Below, one piece after another: positions 1-7,831 of a stretch of DNA of 64,000 bases. Below the pieces are notes generated by a model. It saw only the letters and a list, made by a program, of their open reading frames with translations. It was not told where the DNA came from and did no database searches. This stretch comes from Streptomyces globosus (lineage in GTDB: Bacteria > Actinomycetota > Actinomycetes > Streptomycetales > Streptomycetaceae): NCBI RefSeq assembly GCF_003325375.1, contig NZ_CP030862.1:3723501-3787500 (forward strand), written 5' to 3'. Made by a program: the position numbers and the translations under genes. Each line of letters opens with the position of its first letter. The stretch's first letter is position 1.

Positions 1-2
1 CG

Positions 3-491
3 CGGCAGGACGCCGGCGGGCGGGTCACCGTGCCGGAGCAGAGTGCGAGCCCCGGCGCGAACGCCGGCGCGAGCCCTGGTGCGAGCCCGCGCGAGCGCCG
101 CAGGGACGTCGAGGACATCCGCAAGGGCGACTGCTTCAACACCGAGGACGACCTGGCGAAGACCGAGGAGGGGGGCACCGAGGCCCGCCAGTCGGTGCGG
201 ACCGTGGCGTGCGACCAGCCGCACGAGGGCGAGGTGTACGCCGTGCTCACCCTGGAGGGCGGGGCGTTCCCGGGCGCGGACAAGGTCGTCGCGAGCGCCG
301 ACGAGAAGTGCGGCGGCAAGGCGCTGACGGACTACGTGGGCAGTGACGCGGCGAAGCTGCCGAAGTCGCTTGAGGTGTTCTACTACTACCCGCAGGCGTC
401 GAGCTGGGTCCTGGGCGACCGGACGGTCACCTGCTTCCTCGGCAGCCCGGCCGGGACGACCACGGGCTCGGTGCGCGCGAACGCCTCCTGA
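3..491 (+). CDS. Septum-formation-family protein, 5'-truncated
   Basis: The frame is open to the left window edge, so the N-terminus is missing; the GTG at 30 is probably internal. The visible part has a low-complexity Ala/Pro/Ser/Gly linker, then a compact domain with DCFNTE, VACDQPHEGEVYAV and VTCFLG. The conserved Cys and the CDQPHEGE block match the actinobacterial septum-formation (DUF4190-associated) family from memory. Such proteins usually have an N-terminal membrane anchor before the linker, which would lie outside the window. The gene ends at a strong hairpin shared with the convergent monooxygenase gene. The exact role is unknown, and the family name does not prove a division function. 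Confidence 0.7.
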   Translation, partial: RQDAGGRVTVPEQSASPGANAGASPGASPRERRRDVEDIRKGDCFNTEDDLAKTEEGGTEARQSVRTVACDQPHEGEVYAVLTLEGGAFPGADKVVASADEKCGGKALTDYVGSDAAKLPKSLEVFYYYPQASSWVLGDRTVTCFLGSPAGTTTGSVRANAS

Positions 492-507
492 GACCCGCCC
501 CGCACCC

Positions 508-546
508 GCAAACGGCCGGCCGCCCACACCGCGGCCGGCCGTTTGC
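508..546. terminator. Bidirectional terminator hairpin
   Basis: Perfect 16-bp inverted repeat (arms 508-523 and 531-546, GCAAACGGCCGGCCGC and its complement) with a 7-nt loop. It sits between two convergent genes ending at 491 and 581, so it can serve both. Confidence 0.85.
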
Positions 547-580
547 GTGCGCGGGGCGGCGGGCGGCCTGCGGCGGCCGG

Positions 581-1768
581 TCAGCGGTAGTCGAGTTCGG
601 CCAGTTCACGGGCGAGGCGGTTCCGGAAGGCCGGGATCCGGGCGAGGACGGGCAGCAGCGTGTTGCGCAGGGCGCGGCGCGTCAGGCCGCGGGCGGTGGC
701 GACGCGGGTCATCCGGTCGGTGAGGGCGACGACGCGCTGGGCGACGGGGCGGCGCCTGGCCTCGTACGCGTCGAGGTCGCCGTCCGCCAGGGCGCGGCCG
801 AGGGCGTAGCCGTCCTGGATGCCGGTGTTCATGCCCTGCCCGCCGGCCGGGCTGTGCACGTGCGCGGCGTCCCCGGCGAGCAGGAGGCGCCCGGCGCGGT
901 AGCGGTCGGCCACGCGGTGGTGGATCCGGAACCGGGAGGACCACACGAGGTCGTGCACGCGGGCCTCGCCGCGGAGCCGCTGCGCCAGCAGGGCCCGCAC
1001 GAAGGCGAGGTCCGGAGACGGCGGGGCCTCGGCGACCGTGGCGACGATCCGGTAGCGCCGGCCGGCGCCGCCGCCCCCGCCCACGCCCCCGTTCCCGTTT
1101 CCCGGCAGCGGGGCGATGACGGTCAGCCCGGCGGCGCCGAAGGCGAGCGAGACCTCGCTCGGGCCGGGGGCCCAGTCCATGACGACGTCGGCGAGGACGA
1201 AGGACTCGTCGTACGCGCTGCCCGTGAAGCCGATGCCCGCTGCCGCGCGGACGGTGCTGTGCATCCCGTCGGCGCCGACGGCGTAGGCGGCGTGCAGGGT
1301 CTCGCCGGCGGCGGTGGTGAGGGTGACGCCGTCGGCGTCCTGGGTGACGGAGGTGACCTCGCGGGGGCGGTGGACGTCGCCCCCGAGTGCGCGCAGGCGG
1401 CTCAGCAGGACGGCCTCGGTCTCGTACTGGGGGACCATCAGGGCGTACGGGTGGGCGGTCGGCAGGCCGTCGAAGTCGACGGCCGCGAGGGGACGGGCGC
1501 CGTCGCGGATCCGGAAGCGGGAGACGGGGATGCCGCGGGCCACGAGGCCGGCGGAGAGCGCGCCGCTCGGGTCGAGCTCGTCGAACACCTCCAGCGTGCG
1601 GGCGTGCACGACGGCGGCGCGGGAGGTGTTGGCGCCCTCGGCCTGCCGGTCGAGGAGGACGAAGTCGACGCCGGCCTCGGCAAGGGTCACGGCGAGGGCG
1701 AGCCCGGTGGGCCCGGCGCCGACGATGGCCACCTCCGTGCGGGAGGGCAGTACGGGGGTGCTGGTCAT
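581..1768 (-). CDS. FAD-dependent aromatic-type monooxygenase
   Basis: A 395-residue group A flavoprotein hydroxylase (PheA/TetX/RdmE-like). It has the N-terminal Rossmann FAD motif VGAGPTGLALAVTLAEAG, the DG motif region YAVGADGMHSTVR, and the ribityl-binding GDAAHVHSPAGGQGMNTGIQD-type block near residue 285. Such enzymes use NAD(P)H and O2 to hydroxylate aromatic or polyketide substrates; the substrate here is unknown. The start at 1768 is preceded by GGAGGAGG; a longer frame upstream would run through the divergent promoter and regulator and is rejected. The gene is divergent from the TetR gene at 1875 and shares a 106-bp spacer holding four CCAAC-N4-GTTGG-like sites, so repression by that regulator is likely. 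Confidence 0.92.
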   Translation of the reverse strand: MTSTPVLPSRTEVAIVGAGPTGLALAVTLAEAGVDFVLLDRQAEGANTSRAAVVHARTLEVFDELDPSGALSAGLVARGIPVSRFRIRDGARPLAAVDFDGLPTAHPYALMVPQYETEAVLLSRLRALGGDVHRPREVTSVTQDADGVTLTTAAGETLHAAYAVGADGMHSTVRAAAGIGFTGSAYDESFVLADVVMDWAPGPSEVSLAFGAAGLTVIAPLPGNGNGGVGGGGGAGRRYRIVATVAEAPPSPDLAFVRALLAQRLRGEARVHDLVWSSRFRIHHRVADRYRAGRLLLAGDAAHVHSPAGGQGMNTGIQDGYALGRALADGDLDAYEARRRPVAQRVVALTDRMTRVATARGLTRRALRNTLLPVLARIPAFRNRLARELAELDYR

Positions 1769-1788
1769 TGCGGACCTCCTCCGGCGGG

Positions 1789-1816
1789 CCAACACTTGTT
1801 GGCCAACGTCTGTTGA
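1789..1816. promoter_or_regulatory. Two abutting operator-like palindromes (pair A)
   Basis: CCAAC-ACTT-GTTGG (1789-1802) directly abuts CCAAC-GTCT-GTTGA (1803-1816). The pair lies just upstream of the monooxygenase ribosome-binding site. It is a probable binding site for the divergent TetR protein, inferred from layout. Confidence 0.75.
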
Positions 1817-1845
1817 CTTGAGGATGCCCTCGCGCGATTCGCCTG

Positions 1846-1873
1846 TCAACAGTTGTTGGCCTACGCTTGTTGG
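1846..1873. promoter_or_regulatory. Two abutting operator-like palindromes (pair B)
   Basis: TCAAC-AGTT-GTTGG (1846-1859) abuts CCTAC-GCTT-GTTGG (1860-1873), ending one base before the TetR start codon. It has the same 14-bp unit and head-to-tail arrangement as pair A, 29 bp away. Occupancy would block the regulator's own start region, which suggests autorepression. Confidence 0.75.
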
Positions 1874-1874
1874 C

Positions 1875-2435
1875 ATGACGACGCCGCGCCGCTCCGACCA
1901 GACCAAGACCGCCATCCTGAGGGCTGCGCGGGAACGCTTCGCCGCCCACGGATACGAGCGCACGACGATCCGCGCCGTCGCCGCGGACGCGGAGATCGAC
2001 CCGTCGATGGTCATGCGGTACTTCGGCAGCAAGGAGCAGCTCTTCGACGCCGCCCTCGCGGTCGACCTGCGCCTGCCCGACCTGGGCGCGGTGCCGGCCG
2101 AGCAACTGCCGGCCACGCTGGTGCGGCACTTCGTGGACCGGTGGGAGGGCGACCCGGCGGACGACGCCCTGCTGGTGCTGCTGCGCTCCGCGGTGACGAA
2201 CGAGCAGGCCGCGGCCCGCATGCGCGAGGTGTTCGCCACCCAGGTGGCACCCGCACTGGCGGCAGCCCTCGGCCCGGACCGGGCCGCCCGCACGGCGGGT
2301 CTGGTCGCCGCCCAGCTCCTCGGCCTCGCCCTGACCCGCTACCTCCTGGCACTCCCCCCGGTCGTCGCCCTGCCCCCGGACGACCTGGTCAAGCGCCTGG
2401 CCCCGGCCCTGGCCGCCACCCTGGCCGGCTACTAG
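1875..2435 (+). CDS. TetR/AcrR-family transcriptional regulator
   Basis: 186 residues. The N-terminal helix-turn-helix domain reads KTAILRAARERFAAHGYERT then TIRAVAADAEIDPSMVMRYF, the classic TetR DNA-binding module (about residues 10-58). The rest is a variable helical ligand and dimer domain. The start at 1875 is fixed by the conserved N-terminus. Operator-like pair B touches the start codon, so the transcript has little or no leader. It is divergent from the flavin monooxygenase, the usual arrangement for a repressor that responds to a substrate of its neighbour. The ligand is unknown. Confidence 0.93.
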   Translation: MTTPRRSDQTKTAILRAARERFAAHGYERTTIRAVAADAEIDPSMVMRYFGSKEQLFDAALAVDLRLPDLGAVPAEQLPATLVRHFVDRWEGDPADDALLVLLRSAVTNEQAAARMREVFATQVAPALAAALGPDRAARTAGLVAAQLLGLALTRYLLALPPVVALPPDDLVKRLAPALAATLAGY

Positions 2436-2842
2436 GGGCTGTATTGAGTTGCCCCGTGGAGCAAGGAGCGGCGTTCGGTGCGTGCCCTCGGCGCGCGGGA
2501 CGGCCCGGCGCACGGCGGCGGGTTGGCGCCCTGGATGGTGGGCGGGCCGGCGCCGGCTCCTGGGGCGAGCAGCGTGGTTCCTGCGCCGCGAAGAGTGACC
2601 AGAGCCGTGCAGGCGGGGTCGAGCGCGTCGACCGGGCGCCCGTAGAAGAGGATGCGCGTGAGCACCAGGTCGATCGGCGCCGCGGCGTCACGGAGTCGGT
2701 GGAAGCGTGCGCCGAGGCGGACCGGCCCGTGCGTGCAGCGCACGGCTGCGGTCGCCCGGGTCTCGTCCACGGCCCGCAGGTGGTCGATCCGGAACTCCGC
2801 GTCGACCGCCGTCCGGCGGTCCGGGTCGGGGGTCGCCGTCAT
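2432..2842 (-). CDS. Hypothetical protein
   Basis: 136 residues, not recognised. The first about 95 residues look like a real compact domain, with alternating hydrophobic strands (DAEFRIDHLRAVDETRATAA, RILFYGRPVDALDPACTALV). The last 40 residues are Pro/Ala/Arg-rich and look like read-through into non-coding sequence. The gene overlaps the convergent TetR gene by 4 bp, so its 3' end may be frameshifted or recently altered. The start at 2842 is an ATG after GGCGGG. No signal peptide or membrane segment is visible. Confidence 0.55.
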   Translation of the reverse strand: MTATPDPDRRTAVDAEFRIDHLRAVDETRATAAVRCTHGPVRLGARFHRLRDAAAPIDLVLTRILFYGRPVDALDPACTALVTLRGAGTTLLAPGAGAGPPTIQGANPPPCAGPSRAPRARTERRSLLHGATQYSP

Positions 2843-2986
2843 CCCGCCGTGATCTCAGGGCGTTCGACGGGCCCGGCCCGGTCAGGGCGTGGGGGCGGGC
2901 CGCGGCCGAGGCACGGTTCCGTGTTCCCGGGGCCGCAGCCGCCCCCGGGCGGGGCGGATCGCGGCGGGCGTGCGTAGCCTGGCGGC

Positions 2987-3886
2987 ATGCGTATGCGTCC
3001 CACCCTGAGCTGGACCCCCTCCGGGGATCTGCCGCCCGGCACGACGGAGCTGGGGCCCGTCGTCGATGTGCTTGCCGCCGGCAGGGTGCTCGTCCTGAGC
3101 GGCGCGGGCCTGTCCACGGAGTCGGGCATCCCCGACTACCGCGGCGAGGGCGGCAGCCTCAGCCGGCACACCCCGATGACGTACCAGGACTTCGTCTCGG
3201 GCAGCGGGGCGCGGCGCCGCTACTGGGCGCGCAGCCACCTCGGCTGGCGTACGTTCGGCCGGGCGCGGCCGAACGCCGGGCACCGGGCGGTGGCAGCGTT
3301 CGGGCGGCACGGGATGCTCGCGGGCGTGATCACCCAGAACGTCGACGGCCTGCACCAGGCCGCCGGCAGTGACGGGGTGGTGGAGCTGCACGGCGGCCTC
3401 GACCGGGTCGTCTGCCTGTCCTGCCGCGCCTCCACCCCGCGGCGCGAGCTGGCCCTGCGGCTGGAGGAGGCCAATCCGGGGTTCGAGCCGGTGGCCGCCG
3501 CGATGAACCCGGACGGTGACGCCGACCTCACCGACGGGCAGGTCGCGGACTTCCGCGTCGTGCCCTGCGCGCGGTGCGGGGGCGTCCTCAAGCCGGACGT
3601 GGTGTTCTTCGGCGAAGCCGTTCCGCCGTCGCGGGTGGAGCAGTGCCGGGCGCTCGTCGACGGGGCGGACGCGGTGCTGGTCCTCGGCTCCTCGCTCACG
3701 GTGATGTCGGGGCTGCGGTTCGTCCGCCAGGCGGCCGGGGCCGGCAAGCCGGTGCTGATCGTGAACCGGGACGCCACCCGCGGCGACCCGCATGCCGTCA
3801 CGCGGGTCGCGCTCCCCCTCGGCGCGGCCCTGACCGCGGTGGCGGGCCGCCTGGGCGTCGCCGTCGACGGCGAGGAGGCCGGGTAG
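2987..3886 (+). CDS. Sir2-family NAD-dependent protein deacylase
   Basis: 299 residues, normal sirtuin length. The NAD-binding motif LSGAGLSTESGIPDYRG is near residues 38-54, ITQNVDGLHQAAG near 112, and the catalytic His is in ELHGGL near 130. A four-Cys zinc site is formed by CLSCRAS and CARCGGV. Sirtuins remove acyl groups from lysines using NAD+, releasing nicotinamide and O-acyl-ADP-ribose, in the cytoplasm. A second in-frame ATG lies at 2993. The gene stands alone; the next gene is convergent, 18 bp away. Substrate proteins cannot be inferred. Confidence 0.95.
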   Translation: MRMRPTLSWTPSGDLPPGTTELGPVVDVLAAGRVLVLSGAGLSTESGIPDYRGEGGSLSRHTPMTYQDFVSGSGARRRYWARSHLGWRTFGRARPNAGHRAVAAFGRHGMLAGVITQNVDGLHQAAGSDGVVELHGGLDRVVCLSCRASTPRRELALRLEEANPGFEPVAAAMNPDGDADLTDGQVADFRVVPCARCGGVLKPDVVFFGEAVPPSRVEQCRALVDGADAVLVLGSSLTVMSGLRFVRQAAGAGKPVLIVNRDATRGDPHAVTRVALPLGAALTAVAGRLGVAVDGEEAG

Positions 3887-3904
3887 CGCCCGGCGGTGGC
3901 CGGT

Positions 3905-4069
3905 TCAGCCGCCCTGGTCCTTGCGGGGGCGCGCCCCCTCCTGCGGGTCCGTCTGCGCGTCCTGGCCGGGGTCGGGCTCGTGTCCTGCCCGTGCCCGTTC
4001 GCGCTCCTGTTCCTGCTTGCGCTGCCGGTTGAGCTCGTCCTTGCGGGCCTTGCCCTGCGGGTCGGTCAT
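3905..4069 (-). CDS. Small highly charged hydrophilic protein
   Basis: 54 residues, almost all Lys/Arg/Glu/Asp/Gln, beginning MTDPQGKARKDELNRQRKQE. No hydrophobic core, so probably an extended or helical, intrinsically disordered protein. The start at 4069 follows GGAG-like sequence (GAAGGGAGCCG), and the codon pattern fits its neighbours. About 250 bp separate it from the methyltransferase upstream, so it probably has its own promoter. Function unknown. Confidence 0.65.
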   Translation of the reverse strand: MTDPQGKARKDELNRQRKQEQERERARAGHEPDPGQDAQTDPQEGARPRKDQGG

Positions 4070-4109
4070 CGCTCGGCTCCCTTCCTCCGTTGCCTCCGGG
4101 CCGCTGCAC

Positions 4110-4128
4110 GCGTACGCGCCGCGTACGC
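4110..4128. promoter_or_regulatory. Repeated self-palindrome GCGTACGC
   Basis: The palindromic octamer GCGTACGC occurs twice, 4110-4117 and 4121-4128, separated by GCC. It lies 40-60 bp upstream of the small charged protein's start (4069, minus strand), where an operator could sit. No known regulator is assigned. Confidence 0.35.
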
Positions 4129-4321
4129 TCCTGCCCGGCGTGTCCCCGGAAACGGGCCGCGGACACCCGCGGGCCGCCTCCGGAGAGGGCCGCCGGCCTC
4201 CGGGCCCGGCATGGCCGTGTCCCCGTGCGGGCGGGAGGCGCCCGGCACGAAGCCGGGGCCGCGGCCGCCGCGGTGCGGGCAGCGGGCATGGTGCCGCCGG
4301 AGGCACGCCGGGGTGCGCGGG

Positions 4322-5068
4322 TCAGGACCGGCAGCGGAGCATCTCCAGCGGCGGGTGCGCGAGGAGGTCGGCCCAGAAGTCGGCCCCGTACTCGGCGATG
4401 CCCTCCTCGGACACGTGCAGCGGCACCCACTCCAGGTCGCGGAATCCCGCCCGCCGCAGGCACTCCTCGTAGACCTCGCGGCGCGGGACCGTGCCGAGGA
4501 TGCTGATCGGCTCCGGGTCGAGGAGCGCGGTGACCCGGACGAGCGGCCCGGCCTCCCGCTCCTCGCCCGTCGGCTCGCAGCGGAAGCCGTACGTGTCCAG
4601 GCTCCGGCAGTCGAAGCGGTAGTCGGGCTTCTGCGCGAACACGAAGAACGCGCCGCCCGGCACCAGGTTGCGGTGGATGTTGCGGCACATGCGCTCCATC
4701 TCCGCTGTGTCGGAGGCGTAGTTGAGGCACTGCACCGCCAGGGCGATGTCGAACTGCCGGTCCAGCTGTCCCAGTCCGGCGGCGTCGCCGACCTCGTAGC
4801 GCACGCCCAGCGGCTCCTGTTCCTCGATCCGCCGCGCGGCGGCGATCATCTCGGCGGAGATGTCCACGCCGAACACGTCCGCGGCGCCGCGGCGCTTGAA
4901 CTCCCGGCTGTAGAAGCCGGTTCCGCACGCCACGTCGAGGACCGAGCGGCCTTTGACGTCACCGACCATGCCGAGGAAGCTCGGCACTTCCCCGTGGCGG
5001 ATCAGCGGCAGGGACTTGAAGCCCTCGAAGGCCTCGCCGATGCCGTCGTACTGCTGCTGCACGCTCAC
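4322..5068 (-). CDS. Class I SAM-dependent methyltransferase
   Basis: 248 residues. The SAM-binding motif I reads SVLDVACGTGFYSREFKRRG near residues 42-61, with the acidic loop FGVDISAEMI following. Motif post-I (FDIALAVQCLNYA) and a PGG turn (NLVPGGAFFVFAQK) complete the Rossmann fold. It is likely a small-molecule methyltransferase; the substrate is unknown. Start choice: GTG at 5068, because GAGGGG lies 5 bp upstream and the frame further upstream is not conserved in type. A large inverted repeat lies 39-84 bp upstream in the leader. It is on the same strand as the TIGR03086 gene but about 240 bp away, so co-transcription is uncertain. Confidence 0.9.
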   Translation of the reverse strand: MSVQQQYDGIGEAFEGFKSLPLIRHGEVPSFLGMVGDVKGRSVLDVACGTGFYSREFKRRGAADVFGVDISAEMIAAARRIEEQEPLGVRYEVGDAAGLGQLDRQFDIALAVQCLNYASDTAEMERMCRNIHRNLVPGGAFFVFAQKPDYRFDCRSLDTYGFRCEPTGEEREAGPLVRVTALLDPEPISILGTVPRREVYEECLRRAGFRDLEWVPLHVSEEGIAEYGADFWADLLAHPPLEMLRCRS

Positions 5069-5106
5069 GTGCGCCCCCTCTGTGCCGTGCTTCGTCCCGG
5101 ATGCAG

Positions 5107-5152
5107 GCCGCACCGGGCCCCCGGCGGAGTGCGGAGGAGGGCCCGGTGCGGC
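5107..5152. terminator. Long inverted repeat in methyltransferase leader
   Basis: Perfect 14-bp arms (5107-5120 and 5139-5152; GCCGCACCGGGCCC) with an 18-nt loop. It lies between the end of the TIGR03086 gene and the start of the methyltransferase, both on the minus strand. It can be a terminator for the first or an attenuating stem for the second. No T-run is visible. Confidence 0.6.
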
Positions 5153-5304
5153 GTTGACAGAAGTCTGCTGCCGGCAAGTCCGGGAGCCGTACTGGCAGAT
5201 GGCACGAATCAGCGGGCGGCCGGTCCCCGTATCGGCCAACCACCTCGGACTGCTGTGTGCTCCGTTGTGAGGAGAGCCCTTCGTGCCGGTGAACCGGGCG
5301 CGGC

Positions 5305-5913
5305 TCAGGGGGTGGGCGGCGGCGTCCAGAGGGGGTTGCGTCCGCTCAGGCCGACCGCCCGGTCGAGCAGCGGCGCGTCGTCGGGCACGGGCACGACGGG
5401 CCCGAAGATCCCGCCCCTGCCGGCATCGTCCTCCTCGGCGGACGCGCGGAGGAAGGCGTACGAGGCGTGCAGCGCGGCCGGATCCGGGTCGTACGGCAGG
5501 CCGGCGGCCCGGGCCAGGTCCCAGCCGTGGATCACCAGCTCGTCGGTGGCGACGGCCCCCGCGACCCCGCCGGGGAGCTCCACGCCCCCGGCGCGGGTCA
5601 TGCCGGTCCAGGCGGCCGGGTCGCGCCAGGCGACCGCCATCTCGGCCAGCAGCCGGGGCAGCTGCTCCCGCCATTCCGCGGGCAGGCCGGGTACGGAGCC
5701 GGCGTCGGGAGCGGTGGCGGTCGTCGGGCCGAGGTCCTTCCGGGCGGCGTCGCGGAAGGCGGTCGCGAGGCCCGCGAGGTGGGCGAGCAGGCCGCCGACC
5801 CGGTATCCGGGGCAGGGTGTGGGGTCGGCGAGCCGGTCGTCCGGGACGTCCGCCGCGAGCCGCGCCACGATCCGGGCCTGTGGGCGGAGGTCGATGAACG
5901 CCGCGTCGGTCAT
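5305..5913 (-). CDS. TIGR03086-family (DinB/MDMPI-like) metal-binding protein
   Basis: 202 residues. The N-terminal four-helix region has the family signature DPTPCPGYRVGGLLAHLAGL (about residues 30-49) and later DELVIHGWDLARAAG near 132. These His residues are where the mycothiol-dependent maleylpyruvate isomerase N-terminal domain binds metal. Family members probably use mycothiol as thiol cofactor, but the reaction is unknown. The start at 5913 is preceded by GAAGGAG. There is no obvious partner gene. Confidence 0.85.
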   Translation of the reverse strand: MTDAAFIDLRPQARIVARLAADVPDDRLADPTPCPGYRVGGLLAHLAGLATAFRDAARKDLGPTTATAPDAGSVPGLPAEWREQLPRLLAEMAVAWRDPAAWTGMTRAGGVELPGGVAGAVATDELVIHGWDLARAAGLPYDPDPAALHASYAFLRASAEEDDAGRGGIFGPVVPVPDDAPLLDRAVGLSGRNPLWTPPPTP

Positions 5914-6150
5914 GTGCCGCTCCTTCGGGGATGGTGGATCGAAGGGTAGGCCGGCGGTGTACCCGGCACTCACCGCAACACGGACCTCACCCGCCCCACC
6001 ATCGCCGATCCGCCCGGACGCGCGCCCGGACGCCGGGAAACCGCGGTGCCGGGCGGCGCCGAACTTCGACGAGACCGTGCCCGGTGAGCGGAGGATGTTC
6101 CGGCGTCGCCGTCTCGGCCCGTTGTCAGTGGGGACCGGCAGGCTGGTGGG

Positions 6151-6585
6151 ATGACACCGTTGCTTCTTGCCGACATCGAGCGGGCCGTCCGCGACAGTTG
6201 GAGTGCCGACACCTGCACCCCCGACTACCGGTCGCTGTGGACCGGCGACAACCCGGCCCGCGACCAGTGCGGGGTGACCGCCCTCGTCCTCAACGACCTG
6301 CTGGGCGGCGAGCTGGTCCGCGGCGAGGTCCACGTCGACGGCAGGCGCGTCGACTACCACTGGTGGAACCGCCTCGGCGCCGGCGTCGAGATCGACCTGA
6401 CGCGCGAGCAGTTCGGCCCGGAGGAGACGGTCGTGGGCGGCACCGTCATACCCCGGCCGCCGCGCGCGCAGCCGCACCGGCTCCGGGAGGAGTACGAACT
6501 CCTCCGCACCCGGGTCCTGGAACGCCTGGCGCAGCCGCCGGGGGAACGGACCGGGCCGGCCTCGGCCACGCCGCCCGCCGGCTGA
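6151..6585 (+). CDS. YunG-like protein
   Basis: 144 residues. The motif set SWSADTCTPD, DQCGVTALVLNDLLGGELVR and HWWNRLGAGVEIDLTREQF matches the YunG/DUF family: a small cytoplasmic protein with a conserved Cys (DQCG) and a His (YHWW), an arrangement resembling a papain-like fold. Function not established. The start at 6151 is fixed by the conserved N-terminal DIERAVRDSW segment. The C-terminal 20 residues are Pro/Ala-rich tail. It is convergent with the hydrolase gene that follows, with a hairpin between them. Confidence 0.8.
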   Translation: MTPLLLADIERAVRDSWSADTCTPDYRSLWTGDNPARDQCGVTALVLNDLLGGELVRGEVHVDGRRVDYHWWNRLGAGVEIDLTREQFGPEETVVGGTVIPRPPRAQPHRLREEYELLRTRVLERLAQPPGERTGPASATPPAG

Positions 6586-6676
6586 CCGGCCGGACCACCA
6601 CCGGGCCCGCCGTTCACGGCGCCCCGCCGAGGCTTCCGGCCGGCCGGGCCCCGCCGTGCCCCGGGCTCCGGGGCGC

Positions 6677-6715
6677 CCGTTCGGCGCCGGCCGCCTGGCG
6701 GCTGCCGCCGAACGG
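6677..6715. terminator. Terminator-like hairpin between convergent genes
   Basis: CCGTTCGGCG (6677-6686) pairs perfectly with CGCCGAACGG (6706-6715), with a 19-nt GC-rich loop. It lies between genes ending at 6585 and 6719 and probably ends transcription of the plus-strand gene. Confidence 0.55.
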
Positions 6716-6718
6716 AGG

Positions 6719-7417
6719 TCAGGCCCCGGCCGCGTCCAGGAGGAGGCGGGCCAGTTCCTGCGGTTGCGAGAACATCGGCCAGTGGCCGGTGGCCATGTCG
6801 ATCCGCCGCCAGCGCGGCCCGGTCAGCAGCCGGGCCACGTCGTCGGTCGGCTCGGCGCCGTCGAGGAGGCACTTGACGTACGTCGCCGGCAGCTCCTCCA
6901 GCGGCCGGACCAGCACGGCGGGGTCGGCCAGGGATGCGCCCGGGTGCGGGGTCGCACCGGCCGTGAACCGGGCGATCTGCCGGTCCCCGAGCCCCTGGCC
7001 CGCGCAGTCGGCCGCGGTGACCGGCGCCCAGAGGCCGCCGTTCGCGGCGATGGCGTCCTCGAGCTTCGCCGGGCCCTCCCACCAGGTGGAGACGAAGGAC
7101 TCCCCCTCGGCCGGGACGTTGGAGTCGAGGAAGACGACCCGGGTCAGCCGGTCACTGATCCGCCCGCCGGCCTGGCCGACCGGGATGCCCGAGTAGCTGT
7201 GCCCGACCAGCACGACGTCGTGCAGATCGAGGCGCTCGACCTCGTCGACGATGTCGCGGACATGGGTCTGCCGCCCGACGGGCACGTGCCGCTTCTCGGC
7301 CAGGCCGGACAGCGTCAGCGGGTGCACGCCGTGGCCGGCCCGGCGCAGTGCGGGCACCACCTCGTCCCACGCCCACCCTCCGAGCCATGCGCCTGCCACC
7401 AGCACGAAGTTCGCCAT
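6719..7417 (-). CDS. Alpha/beta-fold hydrolase (esterase-like)
   Basis: 232 residues. It begins with ANFVLVAGAWLGGWAWDEV, the oxyanion-loop start typical of the plant methylesterase/salicylate-binding-protein-like bacterial hydrolases. The nucleophile elbow is VLVGHSYSG (Ser near residue 79), the probable catalytic His is in MATGHWPMF near 213, and the acid is not assigned. It probably hydrolyses a small ester; the substrate is unknown. Start 7417 is preferred because family members begin at this strand; a TTG at 7447 would add ten residues. It is convergent with the YunG-like gene. Confidence 0.88.
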   Translation of the reverse strand: MANFVLVAGAWLGGWAWDEVVPALRRAGHGVHPLTLSGLAEKRHVPVGRQTHVRDIVDEVERLDLHDVVLVGHSYSGIPVGQAGGRISDRLTRVVFLDSNVPAEGESFVSTWWEGPAKLEDAIAANGGLWAPVTAADCAGQGLGDRQIARFTAGATPHPGASLADPAVLVRPLEELPATYVKCLLDGAEPTDDVARLLTGPRWRRIDMATGHWPMFSQPQELARLLLDAAGA

Positions 7418-7507
7418 GGGGGGCAGGGTAGCGGGCGGGTCCGACAAGGCAGGCGCGCTACTCGCATTCGGACATCGGCGGGCGCCGGCGCCGGCGGGGC
7501 GCGGTGA

Positions 7508-7523
7508 TGAGTACGGGTACTCA
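7508..7523. promoter_or_regulatory. TGAGTAC-GG-GTACTCA palindrome (copy 1)
   Basis: Perfect 7-bp arms around a GG spacer, ending 34 bp before the ATG at 7558. A near-identical element sits 35 bp before another membrane-protein gene (13664-13679), which supports a shared regulator or sigma factor. Confidence 0.6.
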
Positions 7524-7557
7524 GGCCGCGGCGGATCCCGTACGGCAGGGTGTTCCC

Positions 7558-7701
7558 ATGCACCAGCGTGAATGGAAGCCCGCGGACCACCGACTCGGCA
7601 TCGAACGCGCCGGCATCGCCGTCCTGGCGGTGGCGGCGGCCCTCGCCGCTGCGGCGGCCATCGCCGTGCTGTCCGTCGTCACCGTCCACGCCCTCGCCTG
7701 A
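7558..7701 (+). CDS. Small single-pass membrane protein
   Basis: 47 residues: a charged cytoplasmic start (HQREWKPADHRLGIERAG), then one clear membrane segment (IAVLAVAAALAAAAAIAVLSVVTV). ATG 7558 is chosen over the in-frame start at 7504, because the longer version would begin inside the palindromic element at 7508-7523. No family function is known to me. The palindrome 34 bp upstream suggests regulated expression. Confidence 0.65.
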   Translation: MHQREWKPADHRLGIERAGIAVLAVAAALAAAAAIAVLSVVTVHALA

Positions 7702-7831
7702 CGGGCCGAACGCGCCCCCGCGGGTGCCGGACCGGTCGGCCGCTCGTTGGACCCGCAGGAGGGACCGGACGCGGACCGGTCCGTCCGCCGCCCTGCCGTC
7801 CGTACGTCCGACACCTGCCGAGGAGCCCCTG

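Noticed and set aside
581..2293. Longer frame of the monooxygenase reaching through the TetR gene
   Set aside because: The start at 1768 has a strong RBS and the flavin fold begins there; the extension crosses the operators and the regulator.
5199..5270. 23-codon plus-strand ORF before 5305, considered as a leader peptide
   Set aside because: It lies antisense to the leader of minus-strand genes, has no good RBS and no plus-strand gene follows it.
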